Assembly: GCF_028994805.1 (NCBI RefSeq)
Contig: NZ_JAJQQP010000005.1
Span: 340,183 to 404,182 of the forward strand
Direction: 5' to 3'
DNA from: Promicromonospora iranensis
Lineage (GTDB): Bacteria > Actinomycetota > Actinomycetes > Actinomycetales > Cellulomonadaceae
Length of the DNA stretch: 64,000 nt
Under the pieces are notes generated by a model. That model saw nothing but the letters and a program-made list of their open reading frames with translations, did no database searches and had not been told where the DNA came from. Below are positions 43,807 to 52,449 of this stretch, piece after piece (position 1 is the first letter of the stretch; the number at the start of each line of letters is the position of its first letter). The position numbers were made by a program, and so were the translations under genes.

Positions 43807-46800
43807 ATGAACCTGCTACGCAGACCTGACCGGCGGCGCACCGCGCGCCGCCTCCACCGAGCACCCGCCCGCCTGGCGGCGCTGCTGGCCGCCGCCCTGG
43901 TGGCCGTACCTCTCGCGAGCGGCGTCGCGCAGGCCGCCCCCACGTCCTCAGCTGCCCAGACCGCCGTGGGTTCCGTCGACGACGGCGTGCTGCGGGTCCT
44001 GCTGTTCTACAAGCCCAACTTCCACGCCTCGCACGTCCAGGCCCGTCAGGCCGTGCGTGACCTCGCCACGCAGCTGGGCACCGAGTACTCCCAGCCCGTG
44101 GAGATCCAGGAGACCGAGGACGCCGCCGCGTTCACGACGGAGAACCTCGCGACCAAGGACGCCGTGGTCTTCGCCCAGACCGGAGGCGTGCTGTTCGACG
44201 TGGCCCAGCGGGCCGCGCTGGAGGGTTACATCCGCGACGGTGGCGGGTACATGGGCCTGCACTACACCGGCTGGTCGGTGGGGCAGAGCGAGCATGACGT
44301 GAACCCGTTCTACGCCCGGCTCGTGGGCGCGATGTCCGAGGGTCACCCCGAGAACCCCGCGGTGCGCCCGGGCCGGGTGGTGGTCAAGGACGCCACGCAC
44401 CCGCTGACCCAGGGGCTGCCGGACGAGTTCACCCGCAGCGACGAGTGGTACGACTGGCTGGTCAACCCGGCCCCGAACGTGCGCACCCTGCTGGGCGCCG
44501 ACGAGTCGTCGTACGGCGGCGGCAACAACGGCACGAACCACCCGATCACCTGGTGCCAGGAGATCGACGCGGGCCGGTCCTGGTACACGGGGATGGGGCA
44601 CGAGGGCTCGGCGTACGCCGAGGCCCCGATCCGGACCCAGATGAAGAACGGCCTGGCCTTCTCCGCCGGCCTGCTCGAGGCCGACTGCTCACCGCCCGAC
44701 AAGTCCGAGCAGGGCTCGTGGAGCGGCGTGACCCCCTGGCCGCTGGTCCCGATCAACGCGGCGCTGACGTCCGACGGCAAGGTCCAGTCGTTCGGCAGCG
44801 TCTCCTCGGGCTGCACCGACAGCACGCCCTACGACTTCGGCGGCAACTCGTGCGTCACCCAGGGCGGCCAGATGGAGATCGACGTCTGGGACCCGGCCGA
44901 GGAACGCACGACGGCCAACGTGAGCGACGGCGTCGTGACGAACTCGACGTACACCGACCTGTTCTGCTCGATGCAGGTCCAGATGCCGCACCGGCGGGCC
45001 ACGATGACCGTCGGCGGTGACGACGGCCTGGGCGGCAACGCGCCCAACGACGCCTCGCTCGGCGTCACGAGCTACACGACCAACCAGGGCCTGCGCACCG
45101 AGGCCCCGATGAACTTCCCACGCTGGTATCCCACGGGCACCACCCTGCCCGACGGCTCGGTCGTGGTGCAGGGCGGCAGCCTCAAGGGAGGCCCGGGCGG
45201 TCCCGGCGTCCTGACCCCGGAGATCTACACCCCCGACCAGGGCAGCTCCTGGAAGCTCCTGGAGGGCGCCACCAGCGCGGCCGCGTACGGTGACGGCGGC
45301 AACGGCAACGGACCCGATGAGAACCGCTGGTGGTACCCGCGCGCGTTCGTCGCGCCGGGCAACGGCAACGTCTTCAACATCACCGGCACCCAGATGTACG
45401 AGCTCGACCCGTCGGGCGACGGCGAGGTGATCCTCCGGGGCACCCTGCCCGCGGACGTCGCGAACCAGGGCGGGCTCGGCAACCCGGTCGGTGCCACGTC
45501 CACGGCGACGATGTACCGTCCCGGCAAGATCCTGCAGGTCGGCGGCGGCTGGTGGGCCAACGGCGGCGGTCCCGAGGGCGCTCGTGCCGGCTTCACCGTC
45601 GACATCACCGGCGGCACCGACGCCCCGGTGGTCGAGGCGACCGAGCCGATGAAGCACCAGCGGCACTGGGCCACCTCCACCGTGCTGCCCGACGGCACCG
45701 TGATCGTCACCGGCGGTTCGCGGGACAACAACGGCAACGGCGGCTACGTGACCACCGCCGAGATCTGGAACCCCGACACCGGCGAGTGGACGGAGGTGGA
45801 GGTGCCCTACGAGCACGCCCGCCTGTACCACTCGACCGCGCTGCTCCTGCCCGACGGCCGCCTGATGGTGGGCGGCGGCGGCACCCCGGGGCCGCGCAAC
45901 TACACGGACGTGGAGTTCTACTCCCCGGCCTACCTGTTCGACGGCGCCGAGCCGGCGGCGCGCCCGGAGGTCACGGGCGTGCCGAAGAAGATCGGCTACG
46001 ACGGCACCTTCGACGTGCAGGCCGACGGCGAGGTCTCCCGCGTCACGCTGGTCCGCAACGGCTCCGTGACGCACGGGTTCAACAACGACCAGAACTTCCA
46101 GGACCTGGCGTTCGCCCAGGACGGCGGCGACCTCACCATCGAGACGCCGGTCGACGGCACCTACGCCCCGCCCGGTGCCTACATGCTCTTCGTCTTCGAC
46201 GAGGACGGCACACCGTCGGTCGCCGACATCGTCCAGATCGACCCGACGGTCGAGATGGACGCCCGCTCCCCGCACCTGGTCGACCAGCTCGAGTACCCGC
46301 GCATCCCGGCGGAGTGGCGCTCCGCCAACCCGCCGGCGGTCGTGGACGTCGAGCCGGGCAACGGCCGCATGTCCCCGTGGGAGGTCGACAGCGAGGTCCA
46401 GCTCGTCCGGGCCGCCGCGGCCAGCCAGGGCGGCCTCGGCGCCACGGGCTATCACCTCGGCGTGGGCAGCGAGGGCAGCCTGACCCGCACGGTCAAGGGT
46501 CTCGACCCGGGCCGTGAGTACCGCATCTCGTTGCGCTACGCCCGCGACAGCCGGTCCGCCGGCACCGCACCAGGCACGGCCGACCTCTCGATCGGCAACC
46601 TGTCGACGACCCTGACGGCAGCACCGGACGTGTCGTCGCAGCAGAAGTTCGGGAAGTACGTCGGCACCTTCGTCGCCGGAGCGCGGTCGCAGGACCTGAC
46701 CATCACCGCCGGCGACTCCGGCGCGGGCGTCATGATCGACGACCTGGTGGTCGTGGGCTCCGACCCCGGCGCGTCCGACGTCCCCGTGCACTACGAGCTC

Positions 46801-49569
46801 GACGAGGGTTCCGGCGCCAGGGCCGCCAACACCGGCACCGACGATGCGGTGGGCGCGGCCACGCTCACGGGCACGACCGGCTGGAGCGACAGCGGAGTGT
46901 TCGGGGGCGCCGCCGACTTCGCCGGCGGGACCAACGCGAACGCGGTGGACCTGCCCGACAACCTGCTCCAGGGCGAGGAGAGCTTCACCACCTCGTTCTG
47001 GGTGCGGCCGGAGACGACGTCGGACTGGGCGGGCCTGTTCCACATCGGGGACGGGCTCGAAGGAGCGGGCAGCTTCTTCCAGATCCAGCTGCAGACCAAC
47101 GCCGCCGGCGCCACCGGGCTCGCGGCGACGTTCAAGGCCAAGGGCGCCGCGCTGCAGGAACGGGTCTACGCCACACCGACCCGTGACGTGACCGTCGACG
47201 AGTGGAACCACGTGGCGTTCACCCGGCAGGGTGCGACCGGCACGCTGTACCTCGACGGCGAGCCGATCGCGTCCCGCGACGACCTGACGATCGACATGGC
47301 CGACGTCGGGCCGACGTCGAACAACTGGCTGGGCCGCAACGGCTTCCCGGACCCGGCCTACGACGGCCTCATGGACGACGTCCGGGTGTATACCTCGGCG
47401 CTCGGGGACGCCGACATCGCGGCCCTGTACGACGACGGCAGCGCGCTCGCCACGACCACCGAGGTCACCGTCGAGCCGGCCTCGCCGTCTCCGTTCGGCG
47501 AGCCGGTGACCGTCTCCGCCGCCATCGCGGCCGGGGCCGGCGAGGCACCTTCGGGTGTCGCCGAGCTGTGGGTCGACGCGGCCCGTGTCGGTGGTCAGGT
47601 CGACGTGGCCGACGGCGCGGTGCGGTTCACCGACGTGGCTCTCTCACCGGGGGAGCACGAGGTGGAGGTGCGCTTCCTCGCCGACGACGGGTGGCGCGAC
47701 TCCGCGCAGACCGTCAAGCACACGGTCGAGCGGCCGCCGCCGGGCGAGGGCACGCCGATCCACTACGCCTTCGACGAGGGCCAGGGCACCACGGCGGCCA
47801 ACAAGGGACTGGACAGCTCGGTGGGCGCTGCGACGCTCACCGGATCGGCCGGCTGGACCCCGGACGGCAGGTTCGGTGCGGGGGTCAACCTGCCCGGCGG
47901 CGCGGCGGGGACGGGTAACCAGGTCGAGCTGCCCGACAACATCGAGGCGGGCATGGACGACCAGTTCAGCGTCTCGGTCTGGGCCCGCCCGGACGCGCTG
48001 CCCACCTGGGTGCCGCTGCTCCAGATCGGGAGCAGCACCGACACGTTCTTCCTGCTGCAGTCCAACACCCAGACCAGCGGAGCCACCGGCTTCGCCGCGA
48101 CGTTCAAGGCGCCGGGCACCCCGGGCAGCGCCCAGGAGCGTCTGGTCCTGGGCCAGGACAACGACCTGGCGCTGAACGAGTGGACGCACGTGGTGTTCAC
48201 CCAGAGCGGCTCGGTCGGGAAGATCTACTTCGACGGCGAGCTGCAGGCCACCCGCGAGGACTTCACCATCAACATCGGTGACATCGGGGTGGGCGGCCAG
48301 ACGACGACCAACCTCATCGGCGGCACGAGCTGGCCGGACGCCCGCTGGGACGGCCTGGTCGACGACTTCCGGATGTTCGGGTACGAGCTGACCGGCGAGC
48401 AGGTGGCCCAGCTCCATGCCGGCCCGGCGGCCAACGTGGCCCCCGTGGGCGCCGCCGACGCCTACGGGACCGTCGAGGACGAGCCGCTGACCGTGGACGC
48501 CCCCGGCGTCCTGGCCAACGACACGGACGCCGACGGCGACGACCTGACCGCGACGGGGCTCACGCAGCCCGCCCACGGTGCGGTCGACCTGGCCGCGGAC
48601 GGTTCGTTCACCTACACGCCAGACAGCGGGTTCGCAGGTACCGACACGTTCACCTACAAGGCCTCCGACGGGACCGCGACATCGGCGGCCACGACGGTGA
48701 CGCTCACCGTGGAGGAGGGGGAGCAGCCGCCGGTCAACACCGCTCCGGAGGCGGTTCCTGACGCCTACGCCGCCGTGGGCGGCGAGCCGCTCACGCTCCC
48801 GGCGCCAGGCGTCCTCGCCAACGACACCGACGCCGACGGCAACGTGCTGACCGCGACCGGGGTGACCCAGCCCGCCAACGGCAAGGTCACGCTGGAGGCG
48901 GACGGGTCCTTCACGTACACCTCCGACGCCGGGTTCTCCGGCAAGGACGTCTTCACCTACCGCGCCGACGACGGGGAGGACCGCTCCGCGCCGGCGACGG
49001 TGACCATCACGGTGCGGTCGCCCGCGGTGACGGCGGTGGCCGGAGTGGCGCTGCCGATCACCTACGGCACGGCGGGCACGGTCTCGGTGGCGGTCTCACC
49101 GGCCACGGCCACGGGCCGGGTCGAGCTGTCCGACGGCGAGACGGCACTCGCGGAGGCCACGATCGCGGACGGGCGAGGAACCCTGGTTCTCCCGGCCACC
49201 TCGTTGGCGCCGGGGGTGTACGACCTGACCCTCCGCTACGGGGGCGACGCCGATCACCGGGCGTCGTCGTCGCGAGTCCGGGTCGTGGTGGAGAAGGTGG
49301 TGCCGACCATGGAGATCTCGGCGACGAAGGCCTCGGGGAACAAGGCGGTGGTCACCGTGTCGCTCACCGCGGCGAACGACGTCCGGGTGACCGGCGAGGT
49401 GCGGCTCGCGGTCCAGGGCGGTCAGACGCTCCTCGGGACCGTGCAGAACGGTCGCGCCCTCTTCGAGGTGCCGAGGCCGAAGAAGGGTGACCTGACGCTG
49501 ACCGCGTCCTACCTGGGCAGCGAGCTCGCGCTCGCGGCCGAGACCAAGGTGACGGTCAGGGTGCGGTAG
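43807..49569 (+). CDS. Secreted ThuA-copper radical oxidase (AA5-like) megaprotein
   Basis: 1920 residues, intact. Order: Sec signal (1-44, long Arg-rich n-region); ThuA-like glutamine-amidotransferase-fold domain (about 58-297; VLRVLLFYKPNFHASHVQAR; GGGYMGLHYTGWSVGQ); galactose/glyoxal-oxidase beta-propeller plus DUF1929-like domain (about 305-822); a beta-sandwich (840-993); LamG 1 (about 995-1217); Ig-like (1220-1310); LamG 2 (1318-1535); two cadherin/VCBS-type repeats (1543-1640, 1642-1738; both with VLANDTDADG); Ig-like modules to the end. Copper-radical residues by comparison with galactose oxidase: C387 (LFCSM), Y441 (RWYPTG), Y674-H675 (RLYHSTALLLPDGR), H756 (SVTHGFN). Predicted: oxidation of an alcohol or aldehyde with H2O2 release outside the cell, on a bound glycan. 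ATG has AAAAGGG upstream. Confidence 0.85.
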   Translation: MNLLRRPDRRRTARRLHRAPARLAALLAAALVAVPLASGVAQAAPTSSAAQTAVGSVDDGVLRVLLFYKPNFHASHVQARQAVRDLATQLGTEYSQPVEIQETEDAAAFTTENLATKDAVVFAQTGGVLFDVAQRAALEGYIRDGGGYMGLHYTGWSVGQSEHDVNPFYARLVGAMSEGHPENPAVRPGRVVVKDATHPLTQGLPDEFTRSDEWYDWLVNPAPNVRTLLGADESSYGGGNNGTNHPITWCQEIDAGRSWYTGMGHEGSAYAEAPIRTQMKNGLAFSAGLLEADCSPPDKSEQGSWSGVTPWPLVPINAALTSDGKVQSFGSVSSGCTDSTPYDFGGNSCVTQGGQMEIDVWDPAEERTTANVSDGVVTNSTYTDLFCSMQVQMPHRRATMTVGGDDGLGGNAPNDASLGVTSYTTNQGLRTEAPMNFPRWYPTGTTLPDGSVVVQGGSLKGGPGGPGVLTPEIYTPDQGSSWKLLEGATSAAAYGDGGNGNGPDENRWWYPRAFVAPGNGNVFNITGTQMYELDPSGDGEVILRGTLPADVANQGGLGNPVGATSTATMYRPGKILQVGGGWWANGGGPEGARAGFTVDITGGTDAPVVEATEPMKHQRHWATSTVLPDGTVIVTGGSRDNNGNGGYVTTAEIWNPDTGEWTEVEVPYEHARLYHSTALLLPDGRLMVGGGGTPGPRNYTDVEFYSPAYLFDGAEPAARPEVTGVPKKIGYDGTFDVQADGEVSRVTLVRNGSVTHGFNNDQNFQDLAFAQDGGDLTIETPVDGTYAPPGAYMLFVFDEDGTPSVADIVQIDPTVEMDARSPHLVDQLEYPRIPAEWRSANPPAVVDVEPGNGRMSPWEVDSEVQLVRAAAASQGGLGATGYHLGVGSEGSLTRTVKGLDPGREYRISLRYARDSRSAGTAPGTADLSIGNLSTTLTAAPDVSSQQKFGKYVGTFVAGARSQDLTITAGDSGAGVMIDDLVVVGSDPGASDVPVHYELDEGSGARAANTGTDDAVGAATLTGTTGWSDSGVFGGAADFAGGTNANAVDLPDNLLQGEESFTTSFWVRPETTSDWAGLFHIGDGLEGAGSFFQIQLQTNAAGATGLAATFKAKGAALQERVYATPTRDVTVDEWNHVAFTRQGATGTLYLDGEPIASRDDLTIDMADVGPTSNNWLGRNGFPDPAYDGLMDDVRVYTSALGDADIAALYDDGSALATTTEVTVEPASPSPFGEPVTVSAAIAAGAGEAPSGVAELWVDAARVGGQVDVADGAVRFTDVALSPGEHEVEVRFLADDGWRDSAQTVKHTVERPPPGEGTPIHYAFDEGQGTTAANKGLDSSVGAATLTGSAGWTPDGRFGAGVNLPGGAAGTGNQVELPDNIEAGMDDQFSVSVWARPDALPTWVPLLQIGSSTDTFFLLQSNTQTSGATGFAATFKAPGTPGSAQERLVLGQDNDLALNEWTHVVFTQSGSVGKIYFDGELQATREDFTINIGDIGVGGQTTTNLIGGTSWPDARWDGLVDDFRMFGYELTGEQVAQLHAGPAANVAPVGAADAYGTVEDEPLTVDAPGVLANDTDADGDDLTATGLTQPAHGAVDLAADGSFTYTPDSGFAGTDTFTYKASDGTATSAATTVTLTVEEGEQPPVNTAPEAVPDAYAAVGGEPLTLPAPGVLANDTDADGNVLTATGVTQPANGKVTLEADGSFTYTSDAGFSGKDVFTYRADDGEDRSAPATVTITVRSPAVTAVAGVALPITYGTAGTVSVAVSPATATGRVELSDGETALAEATIADGRGTLVLPATSLAPGVYDLTLRYGGDADHRASSSRVRVVVEKVVPTMEISATKASGNKAVVTVSLTAANDVRVTGEVRLAVQGGQTLLGTVQNGRALFEVPRPKKGDLTLTASYLGSELALAAETKVTVRVR

Positions 49570-49576
49570 CAGGAAA

Positions 49577-49614
49577 GGCGTGGGCCCGGAGGACGGATCC
49601 TCCGGGCCCACGCC
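49577..49614. terminator. Perfect 17-bp hairpin with tetraloop
   Basis: Arm 49577-49593 pairs with 49598-49614 around CGGA, 7 nt after the oxidase stop and 21 nt before the convergent tautomerase stop. Strong terminator, probably bidirectional. Confidence 0.92.
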
Positions 49615-49635
49615 CCGCTTCGGTGGTGCTGCCGG

Positions 49636-49860
49636 TCAGTCGTCGGCCAGCGCGGCGACCACACCGGCGCGGCTCTCGTCCTCGCTGGCCAGCACACCGC
49701 CGTTGGCGACGATGTCGGGGGTGATCTCGCTGAAGACCATGCGGACGTCCTGGCGCCGGGCGCCCAGGATCTCGACGGCGCTGTCGGCCACGGCCTTGGC
49801 GAACTCGCGACGCTGCTCGACGGTGCGGCCACGCAGCAGCTCGACGGTGATGTTGGGCAT
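49636..49860 (-). CDS. 4-oxalocrotonate tautomerase family protein
   Basis: A 74-residue protein starting MPNITVELLRGRTVEQRREF; proline 2 becomes the catalytic N-terminal Pro after Met removal. Arginines follow in the usual region (GARRQDVRMVF), and the length fits one tautomerase-fold unit that assembles as a hexamer. It interconverts keto/enol forms of small acids; the substrate is unassigned. ATG 49860 with GGAGGG. Confidence 0.9.
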   Translation of the reverse strand: MPNITVELLRGRTVEQRREFAKAVADSAVEILGARRQDVRMVFSEITPDIVANGGVLASEDESRAGVVAALADD

Positions 49861-49993
49861 CTTTTCCCTCCGGGGGTTGGCCGCTCCGCACACCTCCACG
49901 TGTTCACGGGTGCGACCTCGATTCGGTGACATGAACCACCGTACGGGCGCGATGGCCGCGCCGTCCATGATTTCGAGACTTCGGTTCACATTC

Positions 49994-50022
49994 TTGACAG
50001 CGGTTCGGCATGCTGATTCGGT
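49994..50022 (+). promoter_or_regulatory. Possible promoter of the copper genes
   Basis: Consensus -35 TTGACA (49994-49999) with a weak -10 TTCGGT (50017-50022) after 17 nt, and GGGGAG ahead of the ATG at 50054. No clear CsoR-type copper operator is visible. Confidence 0.4.
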
Positions 50023-50053
50023 GTGCTGGCCATCTCCACAGGCGGGGAGCCCC

Positions 50054-50755
50054 ATGCAGCGCACGACCATCACCCGACGCGTGACCCTGTCCGGGCTCGC
50101 GGCCGCCGTCCTCGTGACCCTCGGGTCGGTGACGGCGGCGGCCCACGTGACCATCACGCCGTCGACCACCGCCGCGGGCGCCACCGCCGTGCTCCGGCTC
50201 GAGATCCCGCACGGGTGCGAGGGCTCGGCGACGACCGCGGTCTCCGTCCGGATGCCCGAGGACGTCGCGGACGTGACCGCCTCCGGCACCGACCGCTGGA
50301 CGGTCGACCAGGCTCCCGATGCCCTGACCTGGACGACCGACGAGCCCCTCCCGGACGGGGAGCATGCAGAGGTCGAGCTCACCGTGCGCCTGCCCGACGA
50401 CACCGGCGCGACGCTCGTCTTCCCGGTGATCCAGAAGTGCGAGGACGGTGAGGCGGCCTGGACCGAGGTTGCCGAGCACGGCGAGGGTGCCGAGCATTTG
50501 GAGGGTGATGAGCACGGCGCGGGGCACGAGGAGCTCGACCGGCCGGCGCCGGTCCTCGTCGTGACTGCTGGTGACAACGCCGGCAAGGTCGCCGCCGACG
50601 CCGACGGCAGCAGCTCCCGCGAACCGGAGCCGGCGAGCGCGGCCGACGGCGCCGCGGACCGCGGCCCCCTGATCACCTACGGTGCGGCAGGCATCCTGGC
50701 CGCGGGCATCCTGGCGGGAGGGGCGGTCCTGCTGCGGCGCCGCCGGAACCGGTGA
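50054..50755 (+). CDS. YcnI-like copper-binding exported protein (DUF1775)
   Basis: A 233-residue surface protein: Sec signal ending VTAAA, so the mature chain begins with H31 (HVTITPSTTAAGATAVLRLE), the N-terminal histidine that binds copper in YcnI. The DUF1775 domain runs to about residue 135, then a His/Glu-rich stretch (H142, H148, H154, H158) that could add metal sites, and a C-terminal membrane anchor followed by LRRRRNR. Translation is coupled to the CopC-CopD gene (GTGA overlap), the usual partner in Bacillus ycn-type copper uptake. Confidence 0.9.
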   Translation: MQRTTITRRVTLSGLAAAVLVTLGSVTAAAHVTITPSTTAAGATAVLRLEIPHGCEGSATTAVSVRMPEDVADVTASGTDRWTVDQAPDALTWTTDEPLPDGEHAEVELTVRLPDDTGATLVFPVIQKCEDGEAAWTEVAEHGEGAEHLEGDEHGAGHEELDRPAPVLVVTAGDNAGKVAADADGSSSREPEPASAADGAADRGPLITYGAAGILAAGILAGGAVLLRRRRNR

Positions 50756-52446
50756 CGCGCCTCGACGTGATGACGTACCGGGATGCGGGGCGGCGTACGA
50801 CCGGCCTGCTGCTCCTGGTCGCCGTCGTCTGGGTGCTCCTCCTCGGCTCGGCCGGCAGCGCGGCGGCCCACGCGACCCTCGTGCGCACGGATCCGGCGCA
50901 GGGCGAGGTGCTGGAGACCGCCCCCGAACGGATCACCTTCAGCTTCAACGAGTCGGTGATCGGTGTTCCGGCGGGTATCAAGGTGTTCGACGCGGCAGGG
51001 GACGAGGTGGCGTCTTCGGCCTCGGTGAGCGCGTCGCAGCTGTTCGTCGACCTCGACGAGGAGGTTGGGGACGGCACGCTCGTGGTCGTGTGGCGCCTCG
51101 TGTCGGAGGACGGGCACCCGATCGGTGGCTCGCTGAGCTTCGCGGTCGGCGCCCCCAGCGACGTCGTCGACGTATCGACGGACGGAGCGGACGCCCCTAC
51201 CGACGCGCCCCTGGGTCTCAGCCTGGTTCGCGGGCTCGGCTACGTGGGCCTCCTCCTGGCCGCGGGCGTGGCCGCCTTCGCCGTCCTGTTCCTCCCGCGG
51301 GACCGCGCCGCCGACCGCTCGCGCGCCCGGATCCGTCCGGTCGCGCGCGTCGCGGCCGGTGCCGCCGCGCTCGGCTGGGTGACGGCCGTGCCGCTGGTCG
51401 CGCTCTACCAGCTCGGCCTGCCGGCGTCGGCGATCACCGACGGCTCCACCTGGTCGTCGCTCGCGCCGACCGAATACGTGGTTCCCGCGGCGGTGGTCGC
51501 GGGGCTCGCGCTGGCCGCGGGGTCGCTCCCGAGGGCAGCCGCCGCGGGCCGGACGAGGGTCGCCCTGGTGCTGGCCGGCTGCGCCCTGGCGGTCGCCGCA
51601 CCCGCGTTCACCGGCCACACGCGGGCCGCCACGCCCGAGGCGCTGGTGATGGGCGTGGACGTGCTGCACCTCGCTGCCGGATCCCTCTGGCTCGGCGGCC
51701 TGGTCGCGATCGCCCTGGTGCTGGGCGACCTCGCCCGCGGCGACTCCGGCATCGTCGCGCTTGCCAGGTTCTCCACCTGGGCGGCCGTCCTGCTGGCCGT
51801 GCTCGTGCTCGCCGGATCCTTCCTGGCCTGGCGGGTCGCCGGGAGCTGGGACGCCCTCGTCGGCTCCGGCTACGGGAACCTCCTGCTCGTCAAGGTCCTC
51901 GCCGCGCTGGTCGCCGTCGCCATCGCCGCCTGGAACAGGTGCTCCCTGCTGCCACGCCTCCGCACGGCGCCCCGTCGCCGGGACCAGAGCTCCCCGGCCA
52001 CCACGCTGCTGATCCGTGCGGCGCTCGCGGAGGCGGGTGTGCTGATCGTGGTCCTGGTCGTCACCGGCTTCCTGGTGGACCGGAGCCCTGAGACCGACAC
52101 GGCCGCCACCTCCGTCGAGGAGTCGGCGTCGAGTGCGGGGGAGCCGGTGGTGCTGGGCCAGATCTCCGCGCGGATCGCCCTGGATCCGCCAGCCGTCGGA
52201 CCGGCGACCCTCACCATCACCATGACCGACGCGCTCGGGGAGCCCGCCGAGGGCTACGAGGCGCCCCGGCTCAGCCTGAAGTCCGCCGAGGTGGATCTCG
52301 GTGAGGTGGAGGTCGCCTCGCTCGGTCCGGGCGTCTATGCCGGCGAGGTCGTGCTGCCGACAGGGGGTGAGTGGGAGGTGCAGGTCTCGATGCGCACCAC
52401 GGAGTTCGACAACCCGGTGCGGACGGTGACGTTCCGGGTGCCCTGA
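50752..52446 (+). CDS. CopC-CopD fusion, copper import/resistance (YcnJ-like)
   Basis: A 564-residue protein. After the signal (cleavage before H40 in AAAHATLVRTDPAQGE), a CopC domain (about 40-140) with the second histidine in VSEDGHPIGGSLSFAVG; then an eight-helix CopD domain (about 165-435; FTGHTRAATPEALVMGVDVLHLAAGSLWLGGL carries the conserved histidines); then an exported beta-sandwich (about 455-564). CopC-CopD fusions of this kind are linked to copper uptake in Gram-positives. Overlaps the YcnI-like gene by GTGA; the 3' end is 3 nt from the convergent pseudogene. Confidence 0.92.
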   Translation: MTRLDVMTYRDAGRRTTGLLLLVAVVWVLLLGSAGSAAAHATLVRTDPAQGEVLETAPERITFSFNESVIGVPAGIKVFDAAGDEVASSASVSASQLFVDLDEEVGDGTLVVVWRLVSEDGHPIGGSLSFAVGAPSDVVDVSTDGADAPTDAPLGLSLVRGLGYVGLLLAAGVAAFAVLFLPRDRAADRSRARIRPVARVAAGAAALGWVTAVPLVALYQLGLPASAITDGSTWSSLAPTEYVVPAAVVAGLALAAGSLPRAAAAGRTRVALVLAGCALAVAAPAFTGHTRAATPEALVMGVDVLHLAAGSLWLGGLVAIALVLGDLARGDSGIVALARFSTWAAVLLAVLVLAGSFLAWRVAGSWDALVGSGYGNLLLVKVLAALVAVAIAAWNRCSLLPRLRTAPRRRDQSSPATTLLIRAALAEAGVLIVVLVVTGFLVDRSPETDTAATSVEESASSAGEPVVLGQISARIALDPPAVGPATLTITMTDALGEPAEGYEAPRLSLKSAEVDLGEVEVASLGPGVYAGEVVLPTGGEWEVQVSMRTTEFDNPVRTVTFRVP

Positions 52447-52449
52447 CGG

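Noticed and set aside
44689..47211. An 840-codon minus-strand frame
   Set aside because: Lies antisense to the copper oxidase gene, whose domains and active-site residues are unmistakable; the frame is a codon-bias shadow.
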